A DNA stretch of 64,000 bases from Janthinobacterium sp. PC23-8 (GCF_002250505.1 NZ_NJGY01000004.1:547672-611671), one strand, 5' to 3'. Positions 52,824 to 63,644 are shown, counted from the first letter of the stretch. Program-made: numbers and translations. Notes: a model not told the origin generated them from the letters alone.

Positions 52824-54146
52824 TTACGGACGTATCGTACGATAAATCACCGGCCTGGCCGTCAGGGCCACCGCACTGATCTCATACGCCGCCTGGATTT
52901 CCTTCACGGCCTGCTGCGCCGCCGCTTGCGTGCGCGCATGCACTATCGCCAGAGGCTGACCGACGGCGACCTGTTCGCCCAGGCCCACCAGATCCGTCAG
53001 GCCGACGGCAAAGTCGATCGCGTCGCTCGGACGGCGGCGGCCACCGCCCAGCGACACCACGGCAAGACCGATGGCGCGGCAGTCGCGCACATGGGCAAAA
53101 CCGGCGGCCAGCGCTGGCGCCGGCACCACGAACGGCGCACGCTCCAGGTGCTGGTCCGGGTTCTCGATCAAATCCGCCGGGCCGCCCAGGGCCGACACCA
53201 TGCGCGAAAAACGCTCGGCTGCCGCGCCCGAGGCGAGCACCGCTTCGAGCTGGACGCGCGCTTCTGCTTCGCTGGCGGCCAGGCCGCCCAGCACCAGCAT
53301 TTCGGCGCACAGCGCCAGCGTCACTTCATGCAAGCGCGCCGGGCGCGAACGCCCCGTCAGGTAATCGATGGCGCCGCGCACTTCAAGCGCATTGCCGGCG
53401 TACGGCGCCAGCGATTCGTTCATGTCGGTCAACAGGGCCGAGGTCTGCATGCCGGCGCCATTGCCGACGGCGACGATGCTCTCGGCCAGTTCCACCGACT
53501 TGTCGTAGGTCGGCATAAAGGCGCCGCTGCCCACTTTCACGTCCATTACCAGCGCGTCGAGCCCGGCCGACAGTTTTTTCGACAGGATCGAGCCGGTAAT
53601 CATGGCCACCGATTCAACCGTGGCGGTAACGTCGCGGATGCTGTAGAAACGCTTGTCGGCCGGCGCCAGCTGCGCCGTCTGGCCGATAATGGCCACGCCA
53701 ACTTCCTGCACCACCTTGCGGAACAGTTCATTGTCCGGCACGGTGCAGTAGCCGGGTATGGCGTCGAATTTGTCCAGCGTGCCGCCCGTATGGCCCAGGC
53801 CGCGGCCCGAGATCATCGGCACATAGCCGCCGCACGCGGCGATCATCGGCCCCAGCAGCAAGGAGACCACGTCGCCCACGCCGCCCGTCGAATGCTTGTC
53901 GAGCACGGGGCCGGGCAGGTTCAGCGAGCGCCAGTCCAGCACCTGGCCCGAGTCGCGCATGGCCAGGGTGAACGCCACGCGCTCGTCCATGTTCATGTCA
54001 TTGAAAAACACCGCCATGCCCAGCGCGGCGATCTGGCCTTCGCTGACGCTGCCATCGGTAATGCCGCGCACGAAAAACGCGATCTCCTCGGCGCTCAGCA
54101 CGCCCTTGTCGCGCTTCTTGCGGATGATTTCCTGGGTTAAGAACAT
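52824..54146 (-). CDS. deoA: Thymidine phosphorylase
   Basis: The 440-residue protein has the thymidine phosphorylase pattern: LTQEIIRKKRDKGVLS, the signature around DKHSTGGVGDVVSLLLGP, SGRGLGHTGGTLDK and VMDVKVGSGAFM. It cleaves thymidine and deoxyuridine to base and deoxyribose 1-phosphate. It stands 30 bp after deoB. Confidence 0.96.
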   Translation of the reverse strand: MFLTQEIIRKKRDKGVLSAEEIAFFVRGITDGSVSEGQIAALGMAVFFNDMNMDERVAFTLAMRDSGQVLDWRSLNLPGPVLDKHSTGGVGDVVSLLLGPMIAACGGYVPMISGRGLGHTGGTLDKFDAIPGYCTVPDNELFRKVVQEVGVAIIGQTAQLAPADKRFYSIRDVTATVESVAMITGSILSKKLSAGLDALVMDVKVGSGAFMPTYDKSVELAESIVAVGNGAGMQTSALLTDMNESLAPYAGNALEVRGAIDYLTGRSRPARLHEVTLALCAEMLVLGGLAASEAEARVQLEAVLASGAAAERFSRMVSALGGPADLIENPDQHLERAPFVVPAPALAAGFAHVRDCRAIGLAVVSLGGGRRRPSDAIDFAVGLTDLVGLGEQVAVGQPLAIVHARTQAAAQQAVKEIQAAYEISAVALTARPVIYRTIRP

Positions 54147-54176
54147 TGAAACTCCAATCCGAGAATGAAGACGTGC

Positions 54177-55370
54177 TTACAGTACATTGACGCCATTGGC
54201 CAGCGGCGCGACGCCCAGATGATGGGCCAGCGTCTGGCCGATATCGGAGAAGCTTTCGGAAATACCGAGCGCGCGCGGCGCCACGCCAGGGCCGAAGAAG
54301 ATCATCGGAATATGTTCGCGCGTGTGGTCCGAGCCGTGCCAGGTTGGGTCGCAGCCATGGTCGGCGGTGATCACCACCAGGTCGCCTTGTTTTAGTTTCG
54401 CCATGAATTCCGGCAGGCGCGCGTCCATTTCGCGCAGCGCGTCGGCGTAGCCTTCGGTATTGCGGCGGTGGCCGTAGGCCTGGTCAAAGTCGACGAAATT
54501 GACGAAGGTGAGCGACTTGTCCCCGACTTCGTCGGCGGTTTTCAACAGCGCTTCGAACAGCGCCATATTGTCGACGCCTTTCACCACGCGCGAGATGCCT
54601 TGGGTGGCGAAAATGTCGCTGATCTTGCCCAGGCCGACGACTTCGCCGCCGGCGTTTTTCACATGATCGAGCAGGGTCGGTGCGGGCGGCGCGACAGCGT
54701 AGTCGTGGCGGTTGCTGGTGCGCGTGTACTGGCCGTTGCTGCCCGTGAAGGGGCGCGCGATCACGCGGCCGATATTGTAGGGTTCGACCAGCTTGAAGGC
54801 CATTTCGCACACTTCGTACAGGCGCTCCAGGCCGAACGATGCTTCGTGCGCGGCGATCTGCATCACCGAGTCGCCCGAAGTGTAGATGATCAGCTTGCCG
54901 GTGGCGACATGTTCGTCGCCATGCTTGTTGATGATGTCGGTGCCCGAAGCGTGGCAGTCGCCAAGGAAACCGGGCACGCCCGACATGGCCTTCAATTTGT
55001 CGGTCAGGTCTTGCGGGAAGGACGGCGTGGTGCGGGGGAAATATCCCCAGTCGAATTCGACCGGCACGCCGGCGATTTCCCAGTGGCCGCTTTGCGTGTC
55101 CTTGCCGGTGGAACGTTCGCGCGCGGCGCCATAGGCGCCCGTAAAGCCGTCGCGCTGGTCGAAGCCGGTGGCCCATTCGCCGCTGGCGAGGTGGGCGGCG
55201 GCGCCCAGGCCCAGGCGCTCCATGTTCGGCAGGGTCAAGGTCTTGCCGCTGTTGGCGACAGTGCTGGCGATATGGCCAAAGGTGTTGGCGCCTGCGTCGC
55301 CGTACTTGGCGGCGTCTGGCGTCGCGCCAAGGCCGAAGGAATCGAGCAGGAGGATAAATGCGCGTGACAT
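54177..55370 (-). CDS. deoB: Phosphopentomutase
   Basis: The 397-residue alkaline-phosphatase-superfamily enzyme has DSFGLGATPDA at the N-terminus, DTQSGHWEIAG, and a C-terminal metal site VVITADHGCDPTWHGSDHTRE. It interconverts (deoxy)ribose 1- and 5-phosphates, so it links PunA and DeoA products to the pentose pathway. The ATG at 55370 is chosen; the frame remains open upstream, but those codons lie in the gap after punA. Confidence 0.95.
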   Translation of the reverse strand: MSRAFILLLDSFGLGATPDAAKYGDAGANTFGHIASTVANSGKTLTLPNMERLGLGAAAHLASGEWATGFDQRDGFTGAYGAARERSTGKDTQSGHWEIAGVPVEFDWGYFPRTTPSFPQDLTDKLKAMSGVPGFLGDCHASGTDIINKHGDEHVATGKLIIYTSGDSVMQIAAHEASFGLERLYEVCEMAFKLVEPYNIGRVIARPFTGSNGQYTRTSNRHDYAVAPPAPTLLDHVKNAGGEVVGLGKISDIFATQGISRVVKGVDNMALFEALLKTADEVGDKSLTFVNFVDFDQAYGHRRNTEGYADALREMDARLPEFMAKLKQGDLVVITADHGCDPTWHGSDHTREHIPMIFFGPGVAPRALGISESFSDIGQTLAHHLGVAPLANGVNVL

Positions 55371-55471
55371 GATAAGGCTCGCTGTAGAGGTAATGCCGAT
55401 AGTGTAGGCCGGATCGTCCGGCCTCGCCGCGCAAGGCTCAATACACGCCTGGCGCGCGGCGGGGACGATGC

Positions 55472-56311
55472 TCAAGCTTGGGGTGTCGCAGCGACGTTGG
55501 CCAAAAACGCCAGAATCAGCTTGACCAGGTCTTTCGCGCCGATGGCCGCGTATTTCAGCGTCTGCTCGTGCGACAGTGCGAACGGCGACATGCCTTCGGC
55601 CAGGTTGGTAATCACCGACACGCCCACCACTTTCAGGTCGCAATGGCGGGCCGACACCACTTCCGGCACCACCGACATGCCGACCGTGTCGGCGCCCAGG
55701 CGGGCCATCATGCGGATCTCGGCGGCCGTCTCGAAGTTCGGCCCAGGGTAGGCCACGAACACACCTTCGTGCAGCGTGATGCCGTTGGCGGCGGCGGACT
55801 CCTTGACTTGCTGGCGCAGTGTGGCGTCATAGGCATTGGCCATGCTGAAAAAGCGCGGGCCGAAACGGTCGTCGTTCGGGCCGACCATCGGCGTGCCCGG
55901 CAACAGATTGATATGATCGGTAATGGCCACCAGGCTGCCGGCGTCCACTTCGGGACGCAGGGAACCGGCGGCATTGGTGACGAACAGCATTTCGCAGCCC
56001 AGCAGTTTCAAGGTGCGGATGGCGCTGGTCATCACGCCCATGCCATAGCCCTCATAGAAATGGCCGCGGCCTTTCATGCACACCACCGCCACGCCCGACA
56101 GGGTGCCGACCACCAGTTCTCCCGCATGGCCATGCACGGTGCTGATCGGGAAACCCGGCAATTCGTCAAAGCTGATGCTGACGGCGTCGGTCATCTGTTC
56201 GGCCAACACGCCCAGGCCGGAACCGAGAATCATCGCCACGCGCGGCTTGAAATGTTCAGGGGCGCGGGCACGGATGATTTCGGCGGCGTGGAAAGGGGCG
56301 TTGTTCGACAT
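55472..56311 (-). CDS. punA: Purine nucleoside phosphorylase (trimeric, PunA/XapA type)
   Basis: The 279-residue protein shows MILGSGLGVLAEQM (phosphate loop), STVHGHAGELVVG, GRGHFYEGY, VTNAAGSL and GPNFETAAEIRMM, the landmarks of trimeric PNPs. It cleaves inosine, guanosine or xanthosine to base and ribose 1-phosphate. The ATG at 56311 with GAGG upstream is chosen over a start 43 codons earlier. It is the first gene of the leftward nucleoside operon, about 120 bases after the predicted transcription start in the shared element. Confidence 0.94.
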   Translation of the reverse strand: MSNNAPFHAAEIIRARAPEHFKPRVAMILGSGLGVLAEQMTDAVSISFDELPGFPISTVHGHAGELVVGTLSGVAVVCMKGRGHFYEGYGMGVMTSAIRTLKLLGCEMLFVTNAAGSLRPEVDAGSLVAITDHINLLPGTPMVGPNDDRFGPRFFSMANAYDATLRQQVKESAAANGITLHEGVFVAYPGPNFETAAEIRMMARLGADTVGMSVVPEVVSARHCDLKVVGVSVITNLAEGMSPFALSHEQTLKYAAIGAKDLVKLILAFLANVAATPQA

Positions 56312-56436
56312 GAGGGTCCTCGTGGTTGATGAGTTGGTATGCGGATCGGTGTTGGATCTTTTGTGTGCAGCCTGCAGCGCGCGTGATACGGGCGGTCTGT
56401 GCAGGACTATCGAATGCGCTTGGGTGCTATCAGGCG

Positions 56437-56509
56437 CCACTATGCATCAAGCGCAATATGTATGGCAAATACCATTTTTCTTGCACATTTATACAAAAGA
56501 TATATAAAT
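56437..56509 (-). promoter_or_regulatory. Shared promoter/operator element of the punA operon
   Basis: On the minus strand: ATTTATAT-N7-GTATAAAT (56509-56487), then GTATTTGCCATACATAT (56472-56456), six variable bases and TGATGCATAGTGG (56449-56437). TTGCCA and CATAGT, 18 bp apart, are the likely -35 and -10. The element at 59685-59757 has the same blocks at the same spacings. This is the main signal in the 302-bp gap 56312-56613; the rest shows only the short leader of punA and the psuK start site. Confidence 0.8.
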
Positions 56510-56613
56510 GGCCGGCATTATAAAGCAGCCGGCCTTGCCATGTCAGCGATGCCGATTGACAGCCACTCGACAAAAGTTTAACCTCACAAACAATTGTCCA
56601 AACCAGGCCTGCC

Positions 56614-57747
56614 GTGACCGACCTCTCCAAAAAAGACCAGCTGTACGCGCTGATACGCAGCAATCCTTTCATTTCGCAACAGGAACTGGCGAGCGAACTG
56701 GGCTTGTCGCGCTCGGCCGTGGCTGGCCATATCGCCGGACTGATCCGTGAACGGCGTCTGCTGGGCCGCGCCTATGTGCTGCCCGACAGCCGCCCCGTGC
56801 TGTGCATCGGCGCCGCCAACCTGGACCGCAAGATGCGCACCCTGGCGGCCTTGCAGATGGGCACCTCGAACCCCGTGCGTTCGACCGAAGTGTTTGGCGG
56901 CGTCGGCCGCAATATCGCGGAAAACCTGGCCCGCCTGGGCTTGCCGGTGGCGCTCTTGAGCGCTCTGGGCGACGACGCGGCCGGCCACGCCCTGCAAACC
57001 CATGCGGAAAACGCCGGTATCGACCTGCGCGGCAGCTTGCATCTTAGCAACACCGGCAGCGGCACCTACACGGCGGTGCTCGACGAACATGGCGAAATGC
57101 TGCTGGCGATGGCCGACATGCAGCTGTACGAACAGCTGACGCCGGCCTTTCTGCACAGCCGCCAGCCACAGCGCGCGCAGGCGGCGCTGACCGTCTGCGA
57201 CCTGAACCTTGGTATCGAGAGCGTGGCCTTTCTGCTGGACGAAGCGAGGACGGCCGAGGCCAACTCTGCGCCGCTGGTGATCGTGGCCGTATCGCAACCG
57301 AAGATGGCGCATTTGCCGCACGACCTGACGGGCTTGCGGCTGCTGATACTGAACCGCGGCGAACTGGAAACGCGCGTGGCGCGCGCCCTGCCGACCGACG
57401 ACGCCTTGCGTGAGGCCTGCCGCGAGGTGCTGCGCCAGGGCGTGCGCCAGTTACTCGTCACGCTGGGCGCAAACGGCGTGCTGTTCACCGAGGGCGCAGG
57501 GCCGCACGCGGCCATGGTCCACCTGCCAGCGCTGGCCGTCGAGACGGTCGACGTGACCGGCGCCGGCGACGCCTTTTCCGCCGCCGTCTGCTGGTCGCTG
57601 TACCACGACAACGATAATCTGGCGCTCGCCTGTCGGCGCGGCCTCAAGCTCGCCGCCATGACGCTGGCGTCGAGCGCCACCGTGTCACCATTGATTTCCG
57701 CCAGCGTCCTCAGCGATGTTGAAGATGCTCCATCCCCTCTTTCCTGA
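56614..57747 (+). CDS. psuK: Pseudouridine kinase with N-terminal winged helix
   Basis: The 377-residue protein has a winged-helix domain in residues 1-58 (LIRSNPFISQQELASELGLS, RSAVAGHIAGLIRE) followed by a PfkB kinase domain: VLCIGAANLDRK, VFGGVGRNIAENLARLG and the catalytic VDVTGAGDAFSAAVCW. Pairing with psuG 12 bp downstream identifies it as a pseudouridine kinase. The DNA-binding domain suggests that it also controls its own gene or the divergent punA operon. It starts with GTG seven bases after AGG. Confidence 0.88.
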   Translation: MTDLSKKDQLYALIRSNPFISQQELASELGLSRSAVAGHIAGLIRERRLLGRAYVLPDSRPVLCIGAANLDRKMRTLAALQMGTSNPVRSTEVFGGVGRNIAENLARLGLPVALLSALGDDAAGHALQTHAENAGIDLRGSLHLSNTGSGTYTAVLDEHGEMLLAMADMQLYEQLTPAFLHSRQPQRAQAALTVCDLNLGIESVAFLLDEARTAEANSAPLVIVAVSQPKMAHLPHDLTGLRLLILNRGELETRVARALPTDDALREACREVLRQGVRQLLVTLGANGVLFTEGAGPHAAMVHLPALAVETVDVTGAGDAFSAAVCWSLYHDNDNLALACRRGLKLAAMTLASSATVSPLISASVLSDVEDAPSPLS

Positions 57748-57759
57748 CAGGATAAACTC

Positions 57760-58689
<930 letters not shown>

Positions 58690-58706
58690 TAGGACTGCTG
58701 TAAAGA

Positions 58707-58736
58707 AACGCGCGGGCGCGCTCTGGCCCGCGCGTT
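58707..58736 (+). terminator. Strong GC hairpin after psuG
   Basis: AACGCGCGGG (58707-58716) and CCCGCGCGTT (58727-58736) form a perfect 10-bp stem with a 10-nt loop. Only GTTC follows, so the U-run is poor. It separates psuG from the LysR gene and probably reduces read-through. Confidence 0.6.
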
Positions 58737-58770
58737 GTTCCCTCCAGGCACCACGCACGGCAAGGAAAGC

Positions 58771-59673
58771 ATGTCCATCGATCTGAAACAGTTAAAGTAT
58801 TTTCTCGCCGTCGCCGAGGAGAAAAGCTTCAGCCGCGCGGCCGAGCGCCTGCATATCTCGCAGCCGCCCTTGAGCCAGCAGATCATGAAACTGGAAAACG
58901 AACTGGGCGTGCGCCTGTTTGCGCGCACCACGCGCACCTTCGAGCTGACCGTGGCGGGCAAGGCGCTGATGCACGAGGCGGCCGACTTGCTGGGCAAGAT
59001 GCGCATGACCATCGACACCATCCGCCAGATCGACCGGGGCGAAGTGGGCCGCTTGCGGGTCGGCATCGTCGGCTCGGCCATGTGGGGACCGATTCCCAGC
59101 CTGCTGGAACAATTCCAGTCCAAATTTCCCCGCGTCACCTGGACCATCCATGAACTGGGGCCGACGGTGCAATATGAAGCGCTGCGCAGCAAGCAGATCG
59201 ATGTGGGCTTCTGGCGCGAACCCCGGCTCAACGACGACGACCTGCGCCACGACAATCTGCGCCAGGAACTGTGCTTCCGTGAAAATGTCTGCGTCGCTGT
59301 CAACGAACACCACCGGCTGGCCAGGCACGCATCGATCGAACTGACCGATATCGCCGACGAACCGATGCTGAGCCTGGCACTCGACAAGTCGGCCTTTCCC
59401 CGCTACCTGGTGCAATGCTGCGTCCATGCCGGCTTCGAGCCGATGATTTTCCAGGAAGCCAACGAACCGCAAACCCTGCTGGCCATGGTCGGCGTGGGGC
59501 TGGGCGTGACCCTGGTGCCGGAAACGACCAGCCGCATCGGCTGGCCCGGCGTGGTGTTCCTGCCGATCAAGACCAATCCGCCGTCGGCCAATCTGTATAT
59601 CAGTTACACCACGCTCGACGATGCGCCGGTGGTACGCGCCTTTCTCAATATCATCAACCCGCCGGCAGCCTGA
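58771..59673 (+). CDS. LysR-family regulator of nucleoside genes (inferred)
   Basis: The 300-residue protein has the LysR winged helix (LKQLKYFLAVAEEKSFSRAA, SQPPLSQQIMKLENELG) and a two-lobe effector domain (VGRLRVGIVGSAMWGP, VGVGLGVTLVPETTSRIG). AAGGAAAG precedes the ATG. It lies between psuKG and the importer genes, directly upstream of the element at 59685-59757. The operators ATTTATAT-N7-RTATAAAT have the spacing seen in LysR sites, so it is the best candidate to control both shared elements. The ligand is unknown. Confidence 0.85.
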   Translation: MSIDLKQLKYFLAVAEEKSFSRAAERLHISQPPLSQQIMKLENELGVRLFARTTRTFELTVAGKALMHEAADLLGKMRMTIDTIRQIDRGEVGRLRVGIVGSAMWGPIPSLLEQFQSKFPRVTWTIHELGPTVQYEALRSKQIDVGFWREPRLNDDDLRHDNLRQELCFRENVCVAVNEHHRLARHASIELTDIADEPMLSLALDKSAFPRYLVQCCVHAGFEPMIFQEANEPQTLLAMVGVGLGVTLVPETTSRIGWPGVVFLPIKTNPPSANLYISYTTLDDAPVVRAFLNIINPPAA

Positions 59674-59684
59674 TGGCGCGCTTG

Positions 59685-59757
59685 ATTTATATTCGATACA
59701 TATAAATCCCTAAACAAAAACGTATTTGCCATACATATCGACCATGATGCATAGTGG
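59685..59757 (+). promoter_or_regulatory. Shared promoter/operator element of the nucleoside importer
   Basis: ATTTATAT-N7-ATATAAAT (59685-59707) is a perfect 8-bp inverted repeat. GTATTTGCCATACATAT (59722-59738), six variable bases and TGATGCATAGTGG (59745-59757) follow. TTGCCA (59726-59731) and CATAGT (59750-59755) form a promoter with an 18-bp spacer. It duplicates the element at 56437-56509. The leader to the importer start is about 200 bases long; no riboswitch fold was recognised in it. Confidence 0.8.
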
Positions 59758-59958
59758 ATCGAAGGTCCAAAGCGAACTGTTGCATGTGCATCACACGGCC
59801 GACGGCAACACCGGCGGCGACAGCAATATTCTTCTGCGATCCGGTGCAATGTTGATAAGGAACCATCGAATTATGCAGGCCTGACAGGCTAAATCGGCTC
59901 CAAATTTTCTGTTTGCCCTATAAAAAATATACAATATCGATCTTCCAGGAGCCAATTC

Positions 59959-60954
59959 ATGAAACTTACACAATTTAGTTTGACGATCGCAGCCGCTTTT
60001 CTGGCTGCCCAAGCGTCCGCGGCAAACCCAAAATTGGGTGTCGTGTATGACGCGGGCGGCAAGTTCGACAAGTCGTTCAACCAGTCCGCCTTCGAAGGCG
60101 CCGAGCGTTTCAAGAAAGACACCGGCATCTCCTTTATCGAAGTGCAGGCGTCCAGCGATACGCAAGCCGAGCAAGTCATGCGTGGCCTGGCCCGCAAGAA
60201 ACTCGACATGATCGCCGCCATCGGTTTTGCTCAGACGCAAGCCGTACAAAAGGTCGCCAAGGAATTTCCCAACGTGAAATTCGTGCTGATCGACGGCCAG
60301 GCCGCTGGCGCCAACGTCAACTCGGTGGTGTTCAAGGAAGAAGAAGGCTCCTATCTGGTGGGCGTGGCGGCAGCCATGGCCAGCACGAGCAAGAAAATCG
60401 GCTTTATTGGCGGCATCGATATTCCCCTGATCCGCAACTTTGCCTGCGGCTTTGCGCAAGGCATCAAGTCCGTCAATCCGAAAGCGGAACTGACGCAAAA
60501 CATGGTCGGCACCACCTCGAGCGCCTGGAATGACCCGGCCAAGGGCGGCGAACTGGCCCGCTCGCAATTCGAGCGCGGCGTCGACGTGGTGTTCGCGGTG
60601 GCCGGCGGCAGCGGCATGGGGACTTTGCAGATGGCCAAGGAAAAAGGCAAGCTGGCCATCGGCGTCGATTCGAATCAGAATCATCTGTACCCGGGCACCA
60701 TGCTGACCTCGATGGTCAAGCGCGTCGACAACACCGTGTATGACAGCTTCATGCAAGTGAAAAACGGCACCTGGAAAGGCGGCGTCAGCTATAAAGGCCT
60801 GAAAGAAGGCGGCGTCGATTGGGCGCTTGACGCCAACAACCGCAAGCTGATCACGCCGGACATCGAAAAGCGCGTGCTGGGTGTGCGCAAGGACATTATC
60901 GATGGCAAGATCAAAGTGATCGATTACCGCGTCGGCAGCAGCTGCCCGGTTTAA
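59959..60954 (+). CDS. BMP/PnrA-type nucleoside-binding protein of an ABC importer
   Basis: The 331-residue protein has a Sec signal peptide cleaved near ASA without a lipobox cysteine, then LGVVYDAGGKFDKSFNQSAFEG, the BMP-family opening. IGFIGGIDIPLIRNFACGF and VFAVAGGSGMGTLQMAK are further signatures. Family members bind purine nucleosides. CAGGAGCC precedes the ATG. It is the first gene of the importer, downstream of the shared regulatory element. Confidence 0.92.
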   Translation: MKLTQFSLTIAAAFLAAQASAANPKLGVVYDAGGKFDKSFNQSAFEGAERFKKDTGISFIEVQASSDTQAEQVMRGLARKKLDMIAAIGFAQTQAVQKVAKEFPNVKFVLIDGQAAGANVNSVVFKEEEGSYLVGVAAAMASTSKKIGFIGGIDIPLIRNFACGFAQGIKSVNPKAELTQNMVGTTSSAWNDPAKGGELARSQFERGVDVVFAVAGGSGMGTLQMAKEKGKLAIGVDSNQNHLYPGTMLTSMVKRVDNTVYDSFMQVKNGTWKGGVSYKGLKEGGVDWALDANNRKLITPDIEKRVLGVRKDIIDGKIKVIDYRVGSSCPV

Positions 60955-61034
60955 TTTAGTACGCATCGCTGAACGCGCCGCCGGGGTTGATCTCCGCGCG
61001 GCGCGTTTCCATGAAACTATCGAGTTATGAGCCT

Positions 61035-62564
61035 ATGCAGCCAGCAGTAGAATTTCGCAGCATCTCCAAGCATTTTGGACATGTGAAGGCGAACACCGAC
61101 GTCAGTTTCTCCATCGCCAAGGGCAGCATCCACGGCCTGGTGGGCGAAAACGGCGCCGGAAAATCGACCTTGATGAGCATCCTGTACGGGTATTACCGTG
61201 CCGACGGCGGAGAAACCCTGCTCGACGGAAAAGTGCAAGCGATCCGCAACAGCCAGGAAGCGATAGCACTGGGCATCGGCATGGTGCACCAGCACTTCAT
61301 GCTGGTCGAAAATTTCACGGTGCTCGACAATATCATGCTGGGCACGGAAGGCGGTTTCCGCCTGGCGGGCCACCGCGCCGAAGCCGAAGCGACGCTGCGC
61401 GAGATCTGCAAGCGCTACCGCCTCGACGTCGACCCGCTGGCGAAAATCGAAGACTTGTCGGTCGGCGCCCAGCAGCGCGTGGAAATTCTCAAGCAGATTT
61501 ACCGCAGCGCCAATATCCTGATCCTCGACGAGCCGACGGCCGTGCTGACGGCCCAGGAAACGGCCTCGCTGTTCGAGATCCTGCGCCTGTTCAAGGAGCA
61601 GGGCAAGACCATCATCCTGATCACGCACAAGCTGCAAGAGATTTTGGAAATCACCGACAACGTCACCGTCATGCGCGGCGGCACGGTGGTCGGCGCGGTG
61701 GCGACAGCCGGTACCTCGAAGGAAGAACTGGCCAACATGATGGTGGGCCGCCCGATCCAGAGCCATTTGCCGCGCGCGCCCTACAAGCCGGGCGCGACCG
61801 TCCTGGAAGTGGACGGCTTGCAGCTGGCCGACGCGCAGCAGGTCAAACTGCTGGCCGATATCGGCTTTACCTTGCGCGCCGGCGAGATCGTCGCCATTGC
61901 CGGGGTATCGGGCAATGGCCAGAGCGAGCTGCTGGAAATTCTGTCGGGCATGCGCTTGCCGACTTCGGGCAAGCTGCGCTTTCAGGGTACGGACCTGCCG
62001 TTCGGCAAGCGCCATGACGCCGACGGCCTGCCGCGGGTATTTCGCGATCTGGGCATTGCCCATATCCCGGAAGACCGCTTGCGCGATGGCGTGGTGAAAA
62101 ATTTCTCGGTGATGCAGAACACCATCCTCGGCTACCAGGATCACCTGAAAAACCGCTGGGGCCTGTTCAACTTCAAGGCCATCGGCGCGCGTTGCGCGGA
62201 ACTGCTCAAGACGTTTGACGTGCGTCCGGCCAACCCGGACCTGCGCATTGGCCTCTTGTCCGGCGGCAACCAGCAGAAGGTGGTGATCGCGCGCGAAGTG
62301 CTGGCCAGGCCGAAACTGATGCTGGTCGGGCAGCCGACGCGCGGCGTCGATATCGGCACCATCGAAAGCATCCATACGCAATTGCTGGCCCTGCGCGATG
62401 CGGGCGTGGCGATCCTGCTGGTGTCGGTCGAACTGGAAGAAGTGCGGGCGCTGGCCGACCGCATTCTGGTCATGTGCGGCGGACGCATCACCGGCGAACT
62501 GAACATTGAAGAATTCGATACCACCCGCATCGGCCTGCTGATGGGGGGAATGCACAAATCATGA
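61035..62564 (+). CDS. ABC importer ATPase with two nucleotide-binding domains
   Basis: The 509-residue protein has two NBDs like sugar and nucleoside importers. The first has Walker A GENGAGKST, signature LSVGAQQRVEI and Walker B LILDEPTAVL. The second has a weaker Walker A (VSGNGQSEL), signature LSGGNQQKVVIARE and VGQPTRGVD. This asymmetry is typical of the BMP-linked group (NupA/RnsB type). The start is unsure: ATG 61035 or ATG 61011; neither has a strong binding site. It overlaps the permease gene by four bases. Confidence 0.92.
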   Translation: MQPAVEFRSISKHFGHVKANTDVSFSIAKGSIHGLVGENGAGKSTLMSILYGYYRADGGETLLDGKVQAIRNSQEAIALGIGMVHQHFMLVENFTVLDNIMLGTEGGFRLAGHRAEAEATLREICKRYRLDVDPLAKIEDLSVGAQQRVEILKQIYRSANILILDEPTAVLTAQETASLFEILRLFKEQGKTIILITHKLQEILEITDNVTVMRGGTVVGAVATAGTSKEELANMMVGRPIQSHLPRAPYKPGATVLEVDGLQLADAQQVKLLADIGFTLRAGEIVAIAGVSGNGQSELLEILSGMRLPTSGKLRFQGTDLPFGKRHDADGLPRVFRDLGIAHIPEDRLRDGVVKNFSVMQNTILGYQDHLKNRWGLFNFKAIGARCAELLKTFDVRPANPDLRIGLLSGGNQQKVVIAREVLARPKLMLVGQPTRGVDIGTIESIHTQLLALRDAGVAILLVSVELEEVRALADRILVMCGGRITGELNIEEFDTTRIGLLMGGMHKS

Positions 62565-63640
62565 ATAACGACTTGCCACGCTGGGCGACAGCCTTTGTCA
62601 TGCCCCTGTTAAACCTGCTGTCGGCCTTGCTGGTCGCAGCCTTGGTCATCTATCTGCTTGGCGAAGACCCGGGCGAATCGCTGGCCATCCTCGTCAACAG
62701 CGCCATCCTCAATCCGGAAGGCCTGAGCTACACGCTGTTCTATGCCAGTACCTTCATCTTCACGGGGCTATCCGTGTCGGTGGCGATGCAGGCCGGGCTG
62801 TTCAATATCGGCAGCGAAGGCCAGATGTATATCGGCGGCCTGGGCCTGACGGTGGCCATGCTGGCTTTCGACCAGACCCTGCCCGCCTGGCTCTTGATCC
62901 CGGCCGCCATGCTCGGCGCCGCCCTGTTCGGCGCGCTGTGGGGCTTCTTGCCCGGCTATCTGCAAGCCAAGCGCGGCAGCCATATCGTGGTCACCACCAT
63001 CATGTTCAACTTCATCGCCGCCAGCCTGATGAACTTCGTGATCGTGAAATACCTGATCCCGGCAGGCGAACAGAACACGGCCAGCCGCGTGTTTGCGCAA
63101 AGCGGCGAAATGCCGCGCCTGTCGACCTGGTTCCCGGCCCTCGGCGACACGCCGCTCAATATCAGCTTTATTCTGGCCATCATCGCGCTGGCCATCTATG
63201 GCGTGATGGTATGGCGCTCGTCGTGGGGCTTCAAGCTGCGCGCCACGGGCCTGAACAAACATGCGGCCCACTATGCGGGCGTGTCGATCAGCAAGATGAT
63301 CATTATCGTCATGCTGATCTCCGGCGCGCTGGCGGGCCTGGGGTCCGTCAACTCCATCATGGGTTCGACCCATTACCTGTCGCTCAATTTTGTTGGCGGC
63401 GCCGGCTTTATCGGCATCGCGATCGCGCTGATGGGCCGCCAGCATCCGGTCGGCATCTTCCTGTCGTCGGTGCTGTTCGGCGCGCTGATACAGGGCGGCT
63501 TTGACCTGTCGCTGGAAAAACCGAATATTCCGACCGAGACCTTCATCTTTATCCAGGGCCTGATCATCCTGTTCTGCGGCGCGATGGAAAACTTCTACGC
63601 ACCGGCCATTTCCGCCCTGCTCAAGCGCACCAAAGGCTAA
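62561..63640 (+). CDS. ABC importer permease, first subunit
   Basis: The 359-residue membrane protein of the BPD_transp_2 type has FIFTGLSVSVAMQAGLFNIGSEGQ near residue 75, GFLPGYLQAKRGSHIVVTTIMFN and about eight to ten helices. It forms the membrane channel with the next gene product. The four-base overlap (ATGA) with the ATPase gene shows coupling. Confidence 0.93.
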   Translation: MNNDLPRWATAFVMPLLNLLSALLVAALVIYLLGEDPGESLAILVNSAILNPEGLSYTLFYASTFIFTGLSVSVAMQAGLFNIGSEGQMYIGGLGLTVAMLAFDQTLPAWLLIPAAMLGAALFGALWGFLPGYLQAKRGSHIVVTTIMFNFIAASLMNFVIVKYLIPAGEQNTASRVFAQSGEMPRLSTWFPALGDTPLNISFILAIIALAIYGVMVWRSSWGFKLRATGLNKHAAHYAGVSISKMIIIVMLISGALAGLGSVNSIMGSTHYLSLNFVGGAGFIGIAIALMGRQHPVGIFLSSVLFGALIQGGFDLSLEKPNIPTETFIFIQGLIILFCGAMENFYAPAISALLKRTKG

Positions 63641-63644
63641 CCCC

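Noticed and set aside
59760..59958. Riboswitch in the long leader of the nucleoside-binding protein gene
   Set aside because: No purine or other known aptamer pattern, and no convincing stem followed by a U-run or sequestered start, was found by eye.
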